Positions 7,135-15,521 of a stretch of 32,643 nucleotides of DNA are shown here, piece after piece. The position numbers were made by a program, and so were the translations under genes. Within the stretch, counting starts at the first letter, position 1, and each line of letters starts with the position of its first letter. Under the pieces are notes generated by a model. The model was given only the letters and a program-made list of their open reading frames with translations, was not told the DNA's origin and made no database searches. Source of the DNA: Deltaproteobacteria bacterium (lineage in GTDB: Bacteria > Desulfobacterota > Desulfobacteria > Desulfobacterales > SURF-15); assembly GCA_024644775.1 (NCBI GenBank), contig JAHEHB010000009.1, forward strand, positions 1-32,643, given 5' to 3'.

Positions 7135-8772
7135 TCAGTTTTTGTCCGGATCATTTTCATGTGAAGCACGATACAGTCGAAATGCTTCCGTGGGTTCAAG
7201 ATGGGCCCTCTTCATAGCTTCATTATTTGCCATAACCTCCCACGGTTTTCCTCCAGCAGTTACCCGCCCTTCTGCCAGCAGCAACCATCGGTGCGCGTGT
7301 TGTTCCGCAAAGGCCAAATCGTGAGTGACCAATATCACAGCCTGGCCAAATTCCCGCAGTTTCGCCAACAGATCGCCCAAAGCGCGACGGAAATACCAGT
7401 CTTGGCCGGCTGTCGGTTCATCTAACGCCAAAACTGCTGGTCTTGCGGCCATGGCCGCTGCAAATGCGATTCGTTTTTTTTCGCCACCACTTAGACGAAA
7501 CGGCGCTCGATTTACCAAAGATTCAAGATGAAACAGCTGAACGAGTTCCTTCAGCCACAATTCATCGTAACAATCGAGGGCTTTCGGCCCTGCGCTGATT
7601 TCATCCCAAACGTTTAACTTAAAAAACTGGTTATTCGGGTTTTGAAAGGCAATCCCCACAAACTTTGCCAATCGGGAAACCTTGATTTGCCGGCTGTCTT
7701 GACCCTTAACAAAAACTCGCCCTCTAGAGGGGCGATACAATCCGTTCAAATGCTTAAGTAACATTGTCTTTCCGGCACCGTTTGCTCCAACGATGGCAAG
7801 ACATTCACCTTCAAACAAGGTAAAACTGATATCTCGCAATATCTGTTGTCTATTTAAGACAAAAGATAACTGCACCACTTCCAATACCGGCTGGGCGTTT
7901 TTTGAGATCGGTTTCGGAATATGAGGTTCTAATTCAACGGGCAGATGTGATTTGGAAATAGAAGATATTGCAGAGGCAACGTTTAAAAGGGGTTGCTGAA
8001 CCCCGAGTCTCTGCCCCACACGTGTTGATAACGGCAATTCCAATCCGTAAGGTTCCAAATCATGGTTCAACAACTCATCGGGCTGACCATCCATAGCAAT
8101 TCGTCCCTGGTGGAGTACAACCATCCGCTGAATATCGGGTACCGTATGGGGTAAGCGGTGTTCACAAATAACAACGCCTTTGCGGTTACGGTGAATCGAC
8201 CGGAGTGTTTTACGAACACGATGAACATTAAGCGGATCTAAATTGGCGTAAGGCTCATCTAAAACAAGTAGCTGCGGATCCAACGCTAATATGGCTGCAA
8301 TAGAAACGAGTTGCTGCTCTCCACCGGACAATTCTTGTGGATTTCTCGGAAGAAGATTTGTAAGGTTAACCAGCTCTGCAGTTTCGTAAATTCGCTCCTG
8401 AATTTTCTCTTTGGGAAACCCGAGGCTCTCCAGACCAAAAGCAATCTCATTGTGTACGGTACGATTAAATAGCTGGGCCTCGGGATTCTGAAAAACCATT
8501 CCGATTTGATGAAAAAGATCTCCTATAGACTGATTCAGTGTCGTTTTGCCGGAAACGCGAACCTCCCCCTGGAGTTTACCATCGTAAAAGTGCGGGATCA
8601 GTCCGTTAAAGGTTCGACAAAGAGTGGACTTACCGGAGCCGCTGGCTCCGCAAACCAGCAAAAATTCATCCGGCTTTATCTGAAGATCGACCTTGTCCAG
8701 CACCCACAGCGTATCCTGCTTGCGATACGCATACTGAAGTTGTTCGATTTCAAGAAAAAATTTTGATTCCAC
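7135..8772 (-). CDS. fused double ATPase of an ECF transporter (EcfA1-EcfA2 type)
   Basis: The product is 545 residues with two complete ABC ATPase domains in one chain. Domain 1 has Walker A GASGSGKST (42-50), signature LSGGEQQ (about 148-154) and Walker B LLVLDEP (about 168-174). Domain 2 has Walker A GANGAGKT (329-336), signature LSGGEKK (427-433) and Walker B VLALDEP (447-453), followed by the switch His in VTHDLA. A linker of about 50 residues joins them. It powers uptake through EcfT and the S component ThiW. Most ECF systems have two separate ATPase genes; fused forms are known in other groups. A GTG start lies six bases after the thiW stop, which indicates a tight operon. Confidence 0.94.
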   Translation of the reverse strand: MESKFFLEIEQLQYAYRKQDTLWVLDKVDLQIKPDEFLLVCGASGSGKSTLCRTFNGLIPHFYDGKLQGEVRVSGKTTLNQSIGDLFHQIGMVFQNPEAQLFNRTVHNEIAFGLESLGFPKEKIQERIYETAELVNLTNLLPRNPQELSGGEQQLVSIAAILALDPQLLVLDEPYANLDPLNVHRVRKTLRSIHRNRKGVVICEHRLPHTVPDIQRMVVLHQGRIAMDGQPDELLNHDLEPYGLELPLSTRVGQRLGVQQPLLNVASAISSISKSHLPVELEPHIPKPISKNAQPVLEVVQLSFVLNRQQILRDISFTLFEGECLAIVGANGAGKTMLLKHLNGLYRPSRGRVFVKGQDSRQIKVSRLAKFVGIAFQNPNNQFFKLNVWDEISAGPKALDCYDELWLKELVQLFHLESLVNRAPFRLSGGEKKRIAFAAAMAARPAVLALDEPTAGQDWYFRRALGDLLAKLREFGQAVILVTHDLAFAEQHAHRWLLLAEGRVTAGGKPWEVMANNEAMKRAHLEPTEAFRLYRASHENDPDKN

Positions 8773-8778
8773 AGACCG

Positions 8779-9288
8779 CTATGCTTCTAACTGGACGATA
8801 TCAGCGCGTTTTAACAATTTCAAGGCGAGCACACCTAAAAGAGCGCCGACAAGGCTACTCGCTAAAAAGGAGGGAATCAAAGCGAGAAATGGCATTGCTT
8901 TCCCCATCAATACCGGAGCTACAAAAATCGCACTTACCACAGGTGCAATAAAACCAGTGCCTGCTACTTCGCCAACCGCACCAACATACAGGTTAAGGGA
9001 TCTCCGGTAAAAAAAACCTGCCAGAAATGCGCCGATCATACCGCCGGGAAACGCCAACAGGGTTCCTACCCCCATAACATTGCGAATAACCCCGATGATG
9101 GCAGCAATGATGGTTGCCCACCAGGGGCCCAGTAATACCGCACCGATAACATTGACAAAATGTTGAGTGGGATTCACCTTGGCAATTCCAATCGGAAATG
9201 AGGTATAGGGCGCCAACGCAATCCCAATGGCAACCAATACCACTGCATAGGCGACGTTTCGTGTATCTGATTTTACATTCGTCGGCAT
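8779..9288 (-). CDS. thiW: ECF transporter S component, ThiW family
   Basis: The product is 169 residues with five or six hydrophobic segments. It has the ThiW family pattern: FPIGIAKVNPTQHFVNVIGA near residue 31, LLGPWWATIIA, RNVMGVGTLLAFPGGMIGAF and the GFFYRR turn. ThiW proteins are predicted to bind the thiazole precursor of thiamine. A GGAG ribosome-binding site lies seven bases before the ATG, which fixes the start. It is the first gene of a three-gene operon that also encodes the fused ATPase and EcfT, so the transporter does not need a shared energy module. The 100 bases upstream show none of the conserved TPP riboswitch elements, although thiW genes are often under that control. Confidence 0.92.
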   Translation of the reverse strand: MPTNVKSDTRNVAYAVVLVAIGIALAPYTSFPIGIAKVNPTQHFVNVIGAVLLGPWWATIIAAIIGVIRNVMGVGTLLAFPGGMIGAFLAGFFYRRSLNLYVGAVGEVAGTGFIAPVVSAIFVAPVLMGKAMPFLALIPSFLASSLVGALLGVLALKLLKRADIVQLEA

Positions 9289-9388
9289 AATAGTTCTCCG
9301 GTCCAGATACCAATGAACACTTTTATTGCATATAAATGGGTAAAATTAAACAAATAAGGGATATCCCCGTAGGTTTTTTTATCATCAA

Positions 9389-10939
9389 TCATTCCGTCTT
9401 TACAATGCGATATACATTAAAGTCCACATTACGATACACGAGACGCATCTGGTTATTTTCGAGAAGTCTTCCTATATCATCAATTTTTATTTGGTGGTAA
9501 GCGTCACTTCGGAGATAGAGGCAAAGATAGTCACCCCGTTTAAGTTCGGACGGTCTGTCAATAATTAACGACTGTCGATTAGTAAAAAGTCGCATCACAC
9601 GGGGTTTGAAGAACACGATGATGCTATGGGGGTCTGTATTCTTAGAGATGAATGAGAAAACTTCCTTAGACGTTGAGGCATACGGACCGATAGGAACCAT
9701 CGGTTCCCGCATCAGGTTTCCCAATGTGATTCCGGCTGAAAATTTTCCGAATAAAAAAATTAGAACCACAACTGGCATGATACGTATTATCGTTGACCAC
9801 CACCTCCTGGGCTCTTTGTCAGCGGCTGTATCACCTTCGATACCTGCCAGCATGAAAGACATATAAAAAGGAAGTAGTGGAAACAAGTACCTTAACCCTT
9901 GTCCCTCCTGCCAGAAAACAAAAAGCAGACAGTTTAGAACGCCGAACACGACTATGTGGTAGTCTGTACCGAACCGCCGACGAACACCGGCGACAACCAG
10001 TGGAATGCTCACCCCGAACACCAATTCGGCATGGGGCACACCGAGGAGGAATTTGACAGGTAACTCAATATGATAATGGATATTGCGCTGTATGAGATCG
10101 AGCGTCATACCACTGAATTTAGAGGCATAAAATGAGTCTCCCCCGGGGAAAACGGATTGCCACACCAGCACACACCCCCCAAAACAAATATATGGCAAAA
10201 AAAGTGTTCGGAAATCTGTATACACAGTACGGTATATTCGAGATAAAATACTGCTCGGGGGCGGTAGCCGGCTCTCTGTGTTTTCCCTTGGTTGAGAGGT
10301 AGCGTCTTGCATTACTGCAATAAATTGTGTGACGCCTAAACTTACAAGAAGTAGAATGCCATTTGTACGGACAAAAAATGATAACGCGATAAGCGTTCCA
10401 AGCAACAATGGGTCACCGATTTTTGAAATCACCTGCCGCCTTTCAACTACCACGTTACCTATTAGGATTACTGAGAGCGTTGACAGAAAAAGATATGGTA
10501 TATCCGAAAGGACGTTGTCCATAAATAAGAGTAAGTACGGATTAAGTGCGAAAAGACAGACAAACGCTGTTTTCCACAGGGCAGATTGGAATCGCCGAAA
10601 TCCAAACCAAAGTGTGACAAGAAACAAGAGGTAGCAAATGATGTTGATGCTTTTCAGACCCACCATATTGAGCTCAAACACCGCGTAAAATGGAGCCAAA
10701 AGCACCGGAAATCCCCATGGATAGGCAACCGGTCCGATCCGGCGCGTCGATTCCTCCATAGTGAAACGATTGGCTGTTACAAACTCCGTTGGTGTACCGC
10801 GCACAATACTTTGTGCTTGCATAATGTAAGCAGCGAAGTCGCCTCCCCAGTTATGATAATTGGTGAGCCGACACCATATGAGCACGCTTGTAATCACCAA
10901 GATGACGACTAAAGTTATACCATTCTTTCTTTTTACCAT
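9389..10939 (-). CDS. GT-C fold membrane glycosyltransferase (ArnT/PMT-like, GT39-related)
   Basis: The product is 516 residues with about ten hydrophobic segments and a soluble C-terminal part after about residue 400. The first external loop has GGDFAAYIMQAQSI near residue 32, carrying the acidic residue typical of polyprenyl-phosphate-dependent GT-C enzymes. NVLSDIPYLFLSTLS near residue 142 is another common feature of this group. Such enzymes move a sugar from a lipid-linked donor to a lipid or protein acceptor outside the membrane; donor and acceptor cannot be told here. GGA stands directly beside the ATG, so the ribosome-binding site is weak. It follows arfB by 30 bases on the same strand. 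Confidence 0.8.
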   Translation of the reverse strand: MVKRKNGITLVVILVITSVLIWCRLTNYHNWGGDFAAYIMQAQSIVRGTPTEFVTANRFTMEESTRRIGPVAYPWGFPVLLAPFYAVFELNMVGLKSINIICYLLFLVTLWFGFRRFQSALWKTAFVCLFALNPYLLLFMDNVLSDIPYLFLSTLSVILIGNVVVERRQVISKIGDPLLLGTLIALSFFVRTNGILLLVSLGVTQFIAVMQDATSQPRENTESRLPPPSSILSRIYRTVYTDFRTLFLPYICFGGCVLVWQSVFPGGDSFYASKFSGMTLDLIQRNIHYHIELPVKFLLGVPHAELVFGVSIPLVVAGVRRRFGTDYHIVVFGVLNCLLFVFWQEGQGLRYLFPLLPFYMSFMLAGIEGDTAADKEPRRWWSTIIRIMPVVVLIFLFGKFSAGITLGNLMREPMVPIGPYASTSKEVFSFISKNTDPHSIIVFFKPRVMRLFTNRQSLIIDRPSELKRGDYLCLYLRSDAYHQIKIDDIGRLLENNQMRLVYRNVDFNVYRIVKTE

Positions 10940-10969
10940 TTCCGTTTTCTATATTAATAGACTATAATA

Positions 10970-11398
10970 TTACGGCTCATCATCGCTACGAATAGACCGC
11001 CGCGTTTGTTTTGTTTTGCTTCGGTGATGTTTGGCCGCGAGCCGGCGACTTTTAGACGCGAAACTGGGGCGGGTGCGTCGCCTTAATTTTGGTGTTACCG
11101 ATGCTTGACGAACCAGTTGAATGAGCCGATTCATACCATCTTTTCGATTTTGCTCCTGGGAACGATACCGCCGTGCATCAATAATAAGGACGCCCTCTTC
11201 TGTAATGCGGTTTCCCGATATAACCATGAGGCGCTTGCGGACATCTTCAGGTAGCGAAGGAGAATTTCGTACATCAAAGCGAAGCTGCACGGCGCTGGAA
11301 ACTTTGTTGACATTCTGGCCGCCGGGTCCGGACGAACGTACGAACGTCTGATGAATTTCATTTTCATCCAAGGCAACGTCTTTGGAGATATGGATCAT
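10970..11398 (-). CDS. arfB: alternative ribosome-rescue factor ArfB (YaeJ), peptidyl-tRNA hydrolase
   Basis: The product is 142 residues, close to the usual 140. The catalytic GGQ motif is at residues 26-28 in SSGPGGQNVNK, as in release factors. The C-terminus is a basic tail rich in Arg and Lys (about residues 100-142) that in this family enters the empty mRNA channel of stalled ribosomes. The enzyme frees peptides from ribosomes that lack a stop codon. The frame runs 52 codons further upstream, but the family begins at MIHISKDVALDENEI and an AGGG element lies about eight bases before that ATG, so I use 11398. It is divergent from the radical SAM gene, with 88 bases between the starts. Confidence 0.93.
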   Translation of the reverse strand: MIHISKDVALDENEIHQTFVRSSGPGGQNVNKVSSAVQLRFDVRNSPSLPEDVRKRLMVISGNRITEEGVLIIDARRYRSQEQNRKDGMNRLIQLVRQASVTPKLRRRTRPSFASKSRRLAAKHHRSKTKQTRRSIRSDDEP

Positions 11399-11486
11399 AA
11401 AAATAATCCCTGTTATTATTTTTATCTTGTGATATGCAATAAGGGTTAAAGTATAGAAAAATATCATAAAATAACAACCCAAAATT

Positions 11487-12362
11487 ATGCGATACGAAGG
11501 CCGAATATACCGCCCACCCAGCGAAGCGAACTCTCTTCTGATACAATCTACCATCGGGTGTCCTCATAACCGGTGCACATTTTGTATGATTTATAAAAAA
11601 AGACCCGGCTTTAAGGTCCGGAAGATATCCGACATAAAAGAAGATATTTTAAAAGCGCGTGAAGTCTACGGACCGGATGTAAGAACACTATTTTTTCCGG
11701 ATGGAAACACCATTGCCATGAAAACCGATGATCTTTGTGAGTTGTGTCGATTTTCACGTGAAATATTTCCATCGTTAAAACGCATTACGGTTTATGGATC
11801 ATCACAATACATCCATAAGAAGGGGCTTGAAGGGCTTCAACGCCTGGCTGAGGCGGGACTTTCAAGAATTCATGTGGGATTGGAATCCGGAGATGATGGT
11901 ATCCTTACACGCATCAAAAAAGGAACCGATTCTCATCAACAAATAGAAGCCGGGCAATGGGTGATGGCAGCGGGTTTAGAACTGAGTCAGTATGTAATTT
12001 TGGGGATTGGCGGAAAAGACCGAACCGTCGAACATGCCCAGGAAACTGCCAGAGCGCTTAACGAAATTGCTCCTGATTTCATTAGGCTTCGGACCCTTGT
12101 TCCCAAAATCGATACCCCGCTTTTAGAGGACATCGAAAACGGCACATTTAAGGTGCTTGGGCCTCACGAGATTCTCGACGAAGCAGCAATCCTCATCCGG
12201 AATATCAGAATATCCGCTTATCTAGCCAGTGATCATTATTCGAATTACCTTAACTTGAAAGGAAGGCTTCCGGATGAAAAACCGAGGTTGCTCGAATTGA
12301 TCAAAGACGCTCGGAAACGAGATGAATCAGACTTTAGGCCTCTTTTTATCGGAACAGAGTAA
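11487..12362 (+). CDS. radical SAM protein (C-x4-C-x2-C type)
   Basis: The product is 291 residues. The cluster motif is GCPHNRCTFCMIYK at about residues 24-37, a C-x4-C-x2-C variant in which the spacing of the first pair is four instead of three. This G-C-x-H-N-x-C-x-F-C form marks a family of uncharacterised radical SAM enzymes. Other SAM-domain parts are visible: the FFPDGNTIAMK strand, IHVGLESGDDGIL (the usual G-x-E-S motif for SAM binding) and VILGIGGKDR. No extra iron-sulfur or methyltransferase domain is attached. The reaction is unknown. The DUF362 gene follows after 29 bases on the same strand, so the two probably share a transcript. Confidence 0.88.
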   Translation: MRYEGRIYRPPSEANSLLIQSTIGCPHNRCTFCMIYKKRPGFKVRKISDIKEDILKAREVYGPDVRTLFFPDGNTIAMKTDDLCELCRFSREIFPSLKRITVYGSSQYIHKKGLEGLQRLAEAGLSRIHVGLESGDDGILTRIKKGTDSHQQIEAGQWVMAAGLELSQYVILGIGGKDRTVEHAQETARALNEIAPDFIRLRTLVPKIDTPLLEDIENGTFKVLGPHEILDEAAILIRNIRISAYLASDHYSNYLNLKGRLPDEKPRLLELIKDARKRDESDFRPLFIGTE

Positions 12363-12391
12363 AATCGGATATCAGAACTGAATTTAACAAA

Positions 12392-13714
12392 ATGAAACAC
12401 ATCATATCGATTGTACGATACGAAAAACCGTTTGAATCGGTTCAAAAGGCGGTTTCTCTCTGCAATGGACTGGACGCCATACCCCCCGGAGCAAAAATAT
12501 TTATCAAGCCCAATATCGTATTTTGGACCCGCTCCACGAATTTTCCCAAATGGGGCGTCATTACGACCTCAAGGGTCGTGGAAAATATGGTTGCCCTTTT
12601 AAAAGATGTTGGCGCAGATGACATCACCATTGGTGAGGGAACCGTGCTGATGGACCCAAGGGATCGGCAAACGATTCCTCATGCATTCGAGGCATTGGGT
12701 TTCGGCATGTTAAAAAAACGGTATGGTGTACATCTTATAAATATCTTCGACCGACCTTTTCGGAAAGTAGATCTCGGAGACAACACAACGCTTGCTTTCA
12801 ATGCGGACATTTTGGATAGCGATTATATCGTAAATCTCCCGGTATTAAAAACCCATGCACAAACGATTGTAAGCCTCGGTATCAAGAATTTGAAAGGCAC
12901 AATCGATCTCTCATCCCGGAAACAGTGTCATTCCGAAACGCCGGGTAAGGACCTAAATTTTAGAATCGCAAAACTCGCAGACAAAATGCCGCCGATTTTT
13001 ACGCTTATAGACGGCATATTCACAAGCGAGCGGGGACCCAGCTTTGACGGCAGGATCCGGAGAAACAACCTACTGATCGCTTCACCCGATATTCTTTCAG
13101 CGGATATGGTGGGTGCCCGTGTGTTGGGCTATGACCCGGCGGAAATTCCGCATTTAAATCATGCTGCGCGTAATCGAAAACGACCGTCAGATCTATCCGA
13201 TGTTCAAGTGGTCGGCGAACCGATAGAGACAGTGACGGATTACCACGAACACCGTTTTCCGTATAATGAGACAGGCTCGTTGCCGGCTCCCATGGAAAAA
13301 ATGGGAATTCAAGGACTTTCCTACCGAAAGTACGATCTCACGCTTTGTACCTATTGCTCGTTTATCAATGGCGCTTTGCTCTCGGCAATTGCCAAAGCTT
13401 GGAAGGGGACCCCTTGGAACGATGTGGAGGTACTTACGGGCAAAACAATGGAGCCGACACCGGGTAAGAAAAAAACCATTCTGATTGGTCGTTGTATTTA
13501 CCGAAAAAACAGGGACAATCCGAATATCGGCAAAATGATTGCCGTCAAGGGATGTCCGCCCCAGCCAAAAACCATTATCCGTGCCTTCCACCAGGCCGGA
13601 ATCGACATCGATCCGAAAATTTTAGAAAACCTCGATATGTATCCAAATTCTTTTTTGAAGCGATACAAAGACCGACCGGAATTTGACGAATCATTTTTTC
13701 GAATTGAGAGCTGA
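12392..13714 (+). CDS. DUF362 domain-containing protein with C-terminal four-Cys region
   Basis: The product is 440 residues. DUF362 features are VFIKPNI-like KIFIKPNIV near residue 35, DDITIGEGT (76-84), YIVNLPVLKTHAQT (145-158) and IKNLKGTID (164-172). DUF362 proteins are widespread in anaerobes and of unknown function; many carry ferredoxin domains. Here there is instead a C-terminal region with C319-x2-C322, C368 and C388 (in GCPP), enough to bind one metal or Fe-S centre. The same pattern recurs in the paralogue at 15522-16637. No signal peptide is present. It sits 29 bases after the radical SAM gene. No strong ribosome-binding site precedes the ATG, but the start agrees with the expected domain beginning. 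Confidence 0.85.
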   Translation: MKHIISIVRYEKPFESVQKAVSLCNGLDAIPPGAKIFIKPNIVFWTRSTNFPKWGVITTSRVVENMVALLKDVGADDITIGEGTVLMDPRDRQTIPHAFEALGFGMLKKRYGVHLINIFDRPFRKVDLGDNTTLAFNADILDSDYIVNLPVLKTHAQTIVSLGIKNLKGTIDLSSRKQCHSETPGKDLNFRIAKLADKMPPIFTLIDGIFTSERGPSFDGRIRRNNLLIASPDILSADMVGARVLGYDPAEIPHLNHAARNRKRPSDLSDVQVVGEPIETVTDYHEHRFPYNETGSLPAPMEKMGIQGLSYRKYDLTLCTYCSFINGALLSAIAKAWKGTPWNDVEVLTGKTMEPTPGKKKTILIGRCIYRKNRDNPNIGKMIAVKGCPPQPKTIIRAFHQAGIDIDPKILENLDMYPNSFLKRYKDRPEFDESFFRIES

Positions 13715-13737
13715 GAAAACGTTTATCGCAAACTAAG

Positions 13738-13754
13738 TAAATGTCTCGGAATTT
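13738..13754 (+). repeat. partial copy of a dispersed repeat
   Basis: The sequence TAAATGTCTCGGAA (13738-13751) is identical to 15313-15326 and lies in the same orientation. It continues with TTT, as does the copy at 29965-29998. It is between the first DUF362 gene and the small gene at 13769. Only the first half of the repeat unit is preserved here. Confidence 0.55.
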
Positions 13755-13768
13755 TAAAAAAGGTCGAA

Positions 13769-13963
13769 ATGTCCATAGAGGAACTATACGATCTCTTAGG
13801 AACCCGCAATGTTCCCGGGACCCCTGAAAATCTGAAAATCCTTTGTACCCGAATCGATGAGTTGCTGGAACTGAATGGCGAGGATTGGATTCGCCAAAAT
13901 CGGGAGAAACTTCTATCTGAATGGAAATATGCGTTGCGTTACCTGATTTCGGCTTCTAATTGA
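13769..13963 (+). CDS. small hypothetical protein (64 residues)
   Basis: The product is a small, acidic, mainly helical protein (MSIEELYDLLGTRNVPGTPE at the start, then a helix containing LCTRIDELLELNGEDWIRQN). There is no signal peptide or membrane segment. An AAGG element lies about five to six bases before the ATG, which supports translation. The last 25 bases overlap the 3' end of the convergent TPR gene. I recognise no domain of known function, but the balanced composition and ribosome-binding site favour a real gene. It follows the first DUF362 gene by 54 bases and may be co-transcribed with it. Confidence 0.6.
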   Translation: MSIEELYDLLGTRNVPGTPENLKILCTRIDELLELNGEDWIRQNREKLLSEWKYALRYLISASN

Positions 13964-15309
13964 CGAACCAAGTTTTGATATTCTCCCCTATCCGGCTTGA
14001 GTTCAAGCGCTTTCTTTGCATCCGACACTGCTTTCATCACATAGCTGGGGCTGCCACCGGTAAGCTCCCACTTTTTTCCCCAACACAGCGCCCGATAGTA
14101 GTAAGCCTCTGCAAAGTCGTTTTTTTTTGCGATAACTTTCGTAAAATCACCGATGGCCTGGTCAAGTTGACCTTTTGTGTACCAAGCCAGTCCACGATTG
14201 AAATACGCTTCGATGAAGTCGGGTGCCAATTCTAAAGCCTTTGCATAGTCTGCAATCGCAAGGTCGTAGTCGCCTTTTTGGTTCCATGCATTGCCCCGAT
14301 TCAAATAAGCCTCGGAAAATTGCGGATCGAGCTCTGCTGCCTTGGTAAAATCTTCGATAGCCCGTTCCATGTCTTCTTTTTCGTCCCAGGCATTTCCTCT
14401 GTTAAAGTAGGCTTCAGAAAATCCGGGATTCAATTCAACGGCTTTTGTATAGTCCTCAATCGCGCGTGTAGGATCTCCCTTTTTCTGCCAAGCGAGTCCC
14501 CGATTGTTGAACGCTTCGGGAAAATTCGGTTTTTTTTCGATGGCTTTTGTATAGTCCGCAATGGCTCTCTCAAAATTTCGTTTCTCGTCCCATACATCTC
14601 CTCGATTCAAATAAGCTTCGGCCAGGCCTGGTTCCAGTTGAATCGCCTGAGTATAATCTGCAATGGCCGGGACATAGCGGTTAAGTTCTTTCCAGACATC
14701 TCCTCGGATTACATAAATTTCTGCACGTTGTGGATTTATTTCAAGAGCTTTGGTAAAATCCGAAATGGCACGTTCCAGTTCATTTCTTTTGTATCGAATG
14801 AGCCCCCTGAGGTAGTACGCATCCGCCAGCGTTGGGTCTACTTTTAAAGCCTTTGTATAATCAGAAGCAGCCTTGTCCAAATCTCCCTTTGATTCCCAAG
14901 CATCTCCACGATTTAAGTAGACCTCGGCAAAGCGTGGTTTCAATTGAATGACTTTGTTAAAATCTTTAATGGCTTTATCAGGATCGTCCTTATTATACCA
15001 GGCTTGTCCGCGGTAATTGTAGGCTTCGGCAAATTTTGGCTTAAGCTTTATCGCTTTGGTAAAATCGTGAATAGCCTTATCGAAATCGTTTAGATTCGTC
15101 CACGCAAGGCCACGGTTTACATAGCCTTCTGCAAGTTTAGGTGTTTCTTCTATCGCTTTCGTATAGGCATCAATCGCCTCCTGATATCGTTTTGCTTCAA
15201 AATTGATATTCCCTTTTTCAAACCAATCCTCAGCACACACAGCCTCGCTGGGAATTAATCCCAAAAGAACCATTACACACGCCACTAAACCAAAGTTTAG
15301 TTGTTTCAT
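13939..15309 (-). CDS. secreted TPR-repeat protein
   Basis: The product is 456 residues. A signal peptide (about residues 1-27, MKQLNFGLVACVMVLLGLIP then SEAVCA) is followed by about eleven or twelve 34-residue TPR units with the regular pattern AEAYLNRGDAW then AIADYTKAIEL. TPR arrays bind other proteins, so this is probably a periplasmic scaffold. I chose the ATG at 15309 because it opens the signal peptide. The upstream start at 15339 would add ten residues encoded by the dispersed repeat. No enzymatic domain is present. It lies alone on the minus strand between two DUF362 paralogues. Confidence 0.88.
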   Translation of the reverse strand: MKQLNFGLVACVMVLLGLIPSEAVCAEDWFEKGNINFEAKRYQEAIDAYTKAIEETPKLAEGYVNRGLAWTNLNDFDKAIHDFTKAIKLKPKFAEAYNYRGQAWYNKDDPDKAIKDFNKVIQLKPRFAEVYLNRGDAWESKGDLDKAASDYTKALKVDPTLADAYYLRGLIRYKRNELERAISDFTKALEINPQRAEIYVIRGDVWKELNRYVPAIADYTQAIQLEPGLAEAYLNRGDVWDEKRNFERAIADYTKAIEKKPNFPEAFNNRGLAWQKKGDPTRAIEDYTKAVELNPGFSEAYFNRGNAWDEKEDMERAIEDFTKAAELDPQFSEAYLNRGNAWNQKGDYDLAIADYAKALELAPDFIEAYFNRGLAWYTKGQLDQAIGDFTKVIAKKNDFAEAYYYRALCWGKKWELTGGSPSYVMKAVSDAKKALELKPDRGEYQNLVRQLEAEIR

Positions 15310-15311
15310 CG

Positions 15312-15345
15312 TTAAATGTCTCGGAAATTCTACAAGCAATTGATA
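15312..15345 (+). repeat. 34-bp dispersed repeat, copy A
   Basis: This unit begins TTAAATGTCTCGGAAATTC and ends AAGCAATTGATA. It matches the reverse complement of 29965-29998 at 30 of 34 positions by direct alignment, and its first 14 bases after the leading T match 13738-13751 exactly. It lies just upstream of the TPR start codon, in the region divergent with the second DUF362 gene. Confidence 0.7.
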
Positions 15346-15521
15346 CGACTTTTATAGTGTACTTAACATAGGAAATTGAATTTTCATACAGATTTTTCAA
15401 TGACATAGACGTTTAAGTTGAAGGCGCTACTATATTTTCCTTTTGATCCGAAATCTGATATAAATCCGTATTGCACTAAATCGCTTGTAAATTATCAAAC
15501 GCTTCTAAATACAGGTTAAAA

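Noticed and set aside
9289..9388. TPP riboswitch expected upstream of thiW
   Set aside because: The leader on the minus strand shows no CTGAGA or other conserved TPP-aptamer elements and is too short and AT-rich to hold the fold.
13939..15240. Regular repeats of about 102 bp, possible CRISPR or satellite
   Set aside because: The periodicity is the 34-residue TPR unit of the encoded protein, with diverged DNA copies and no spacers.
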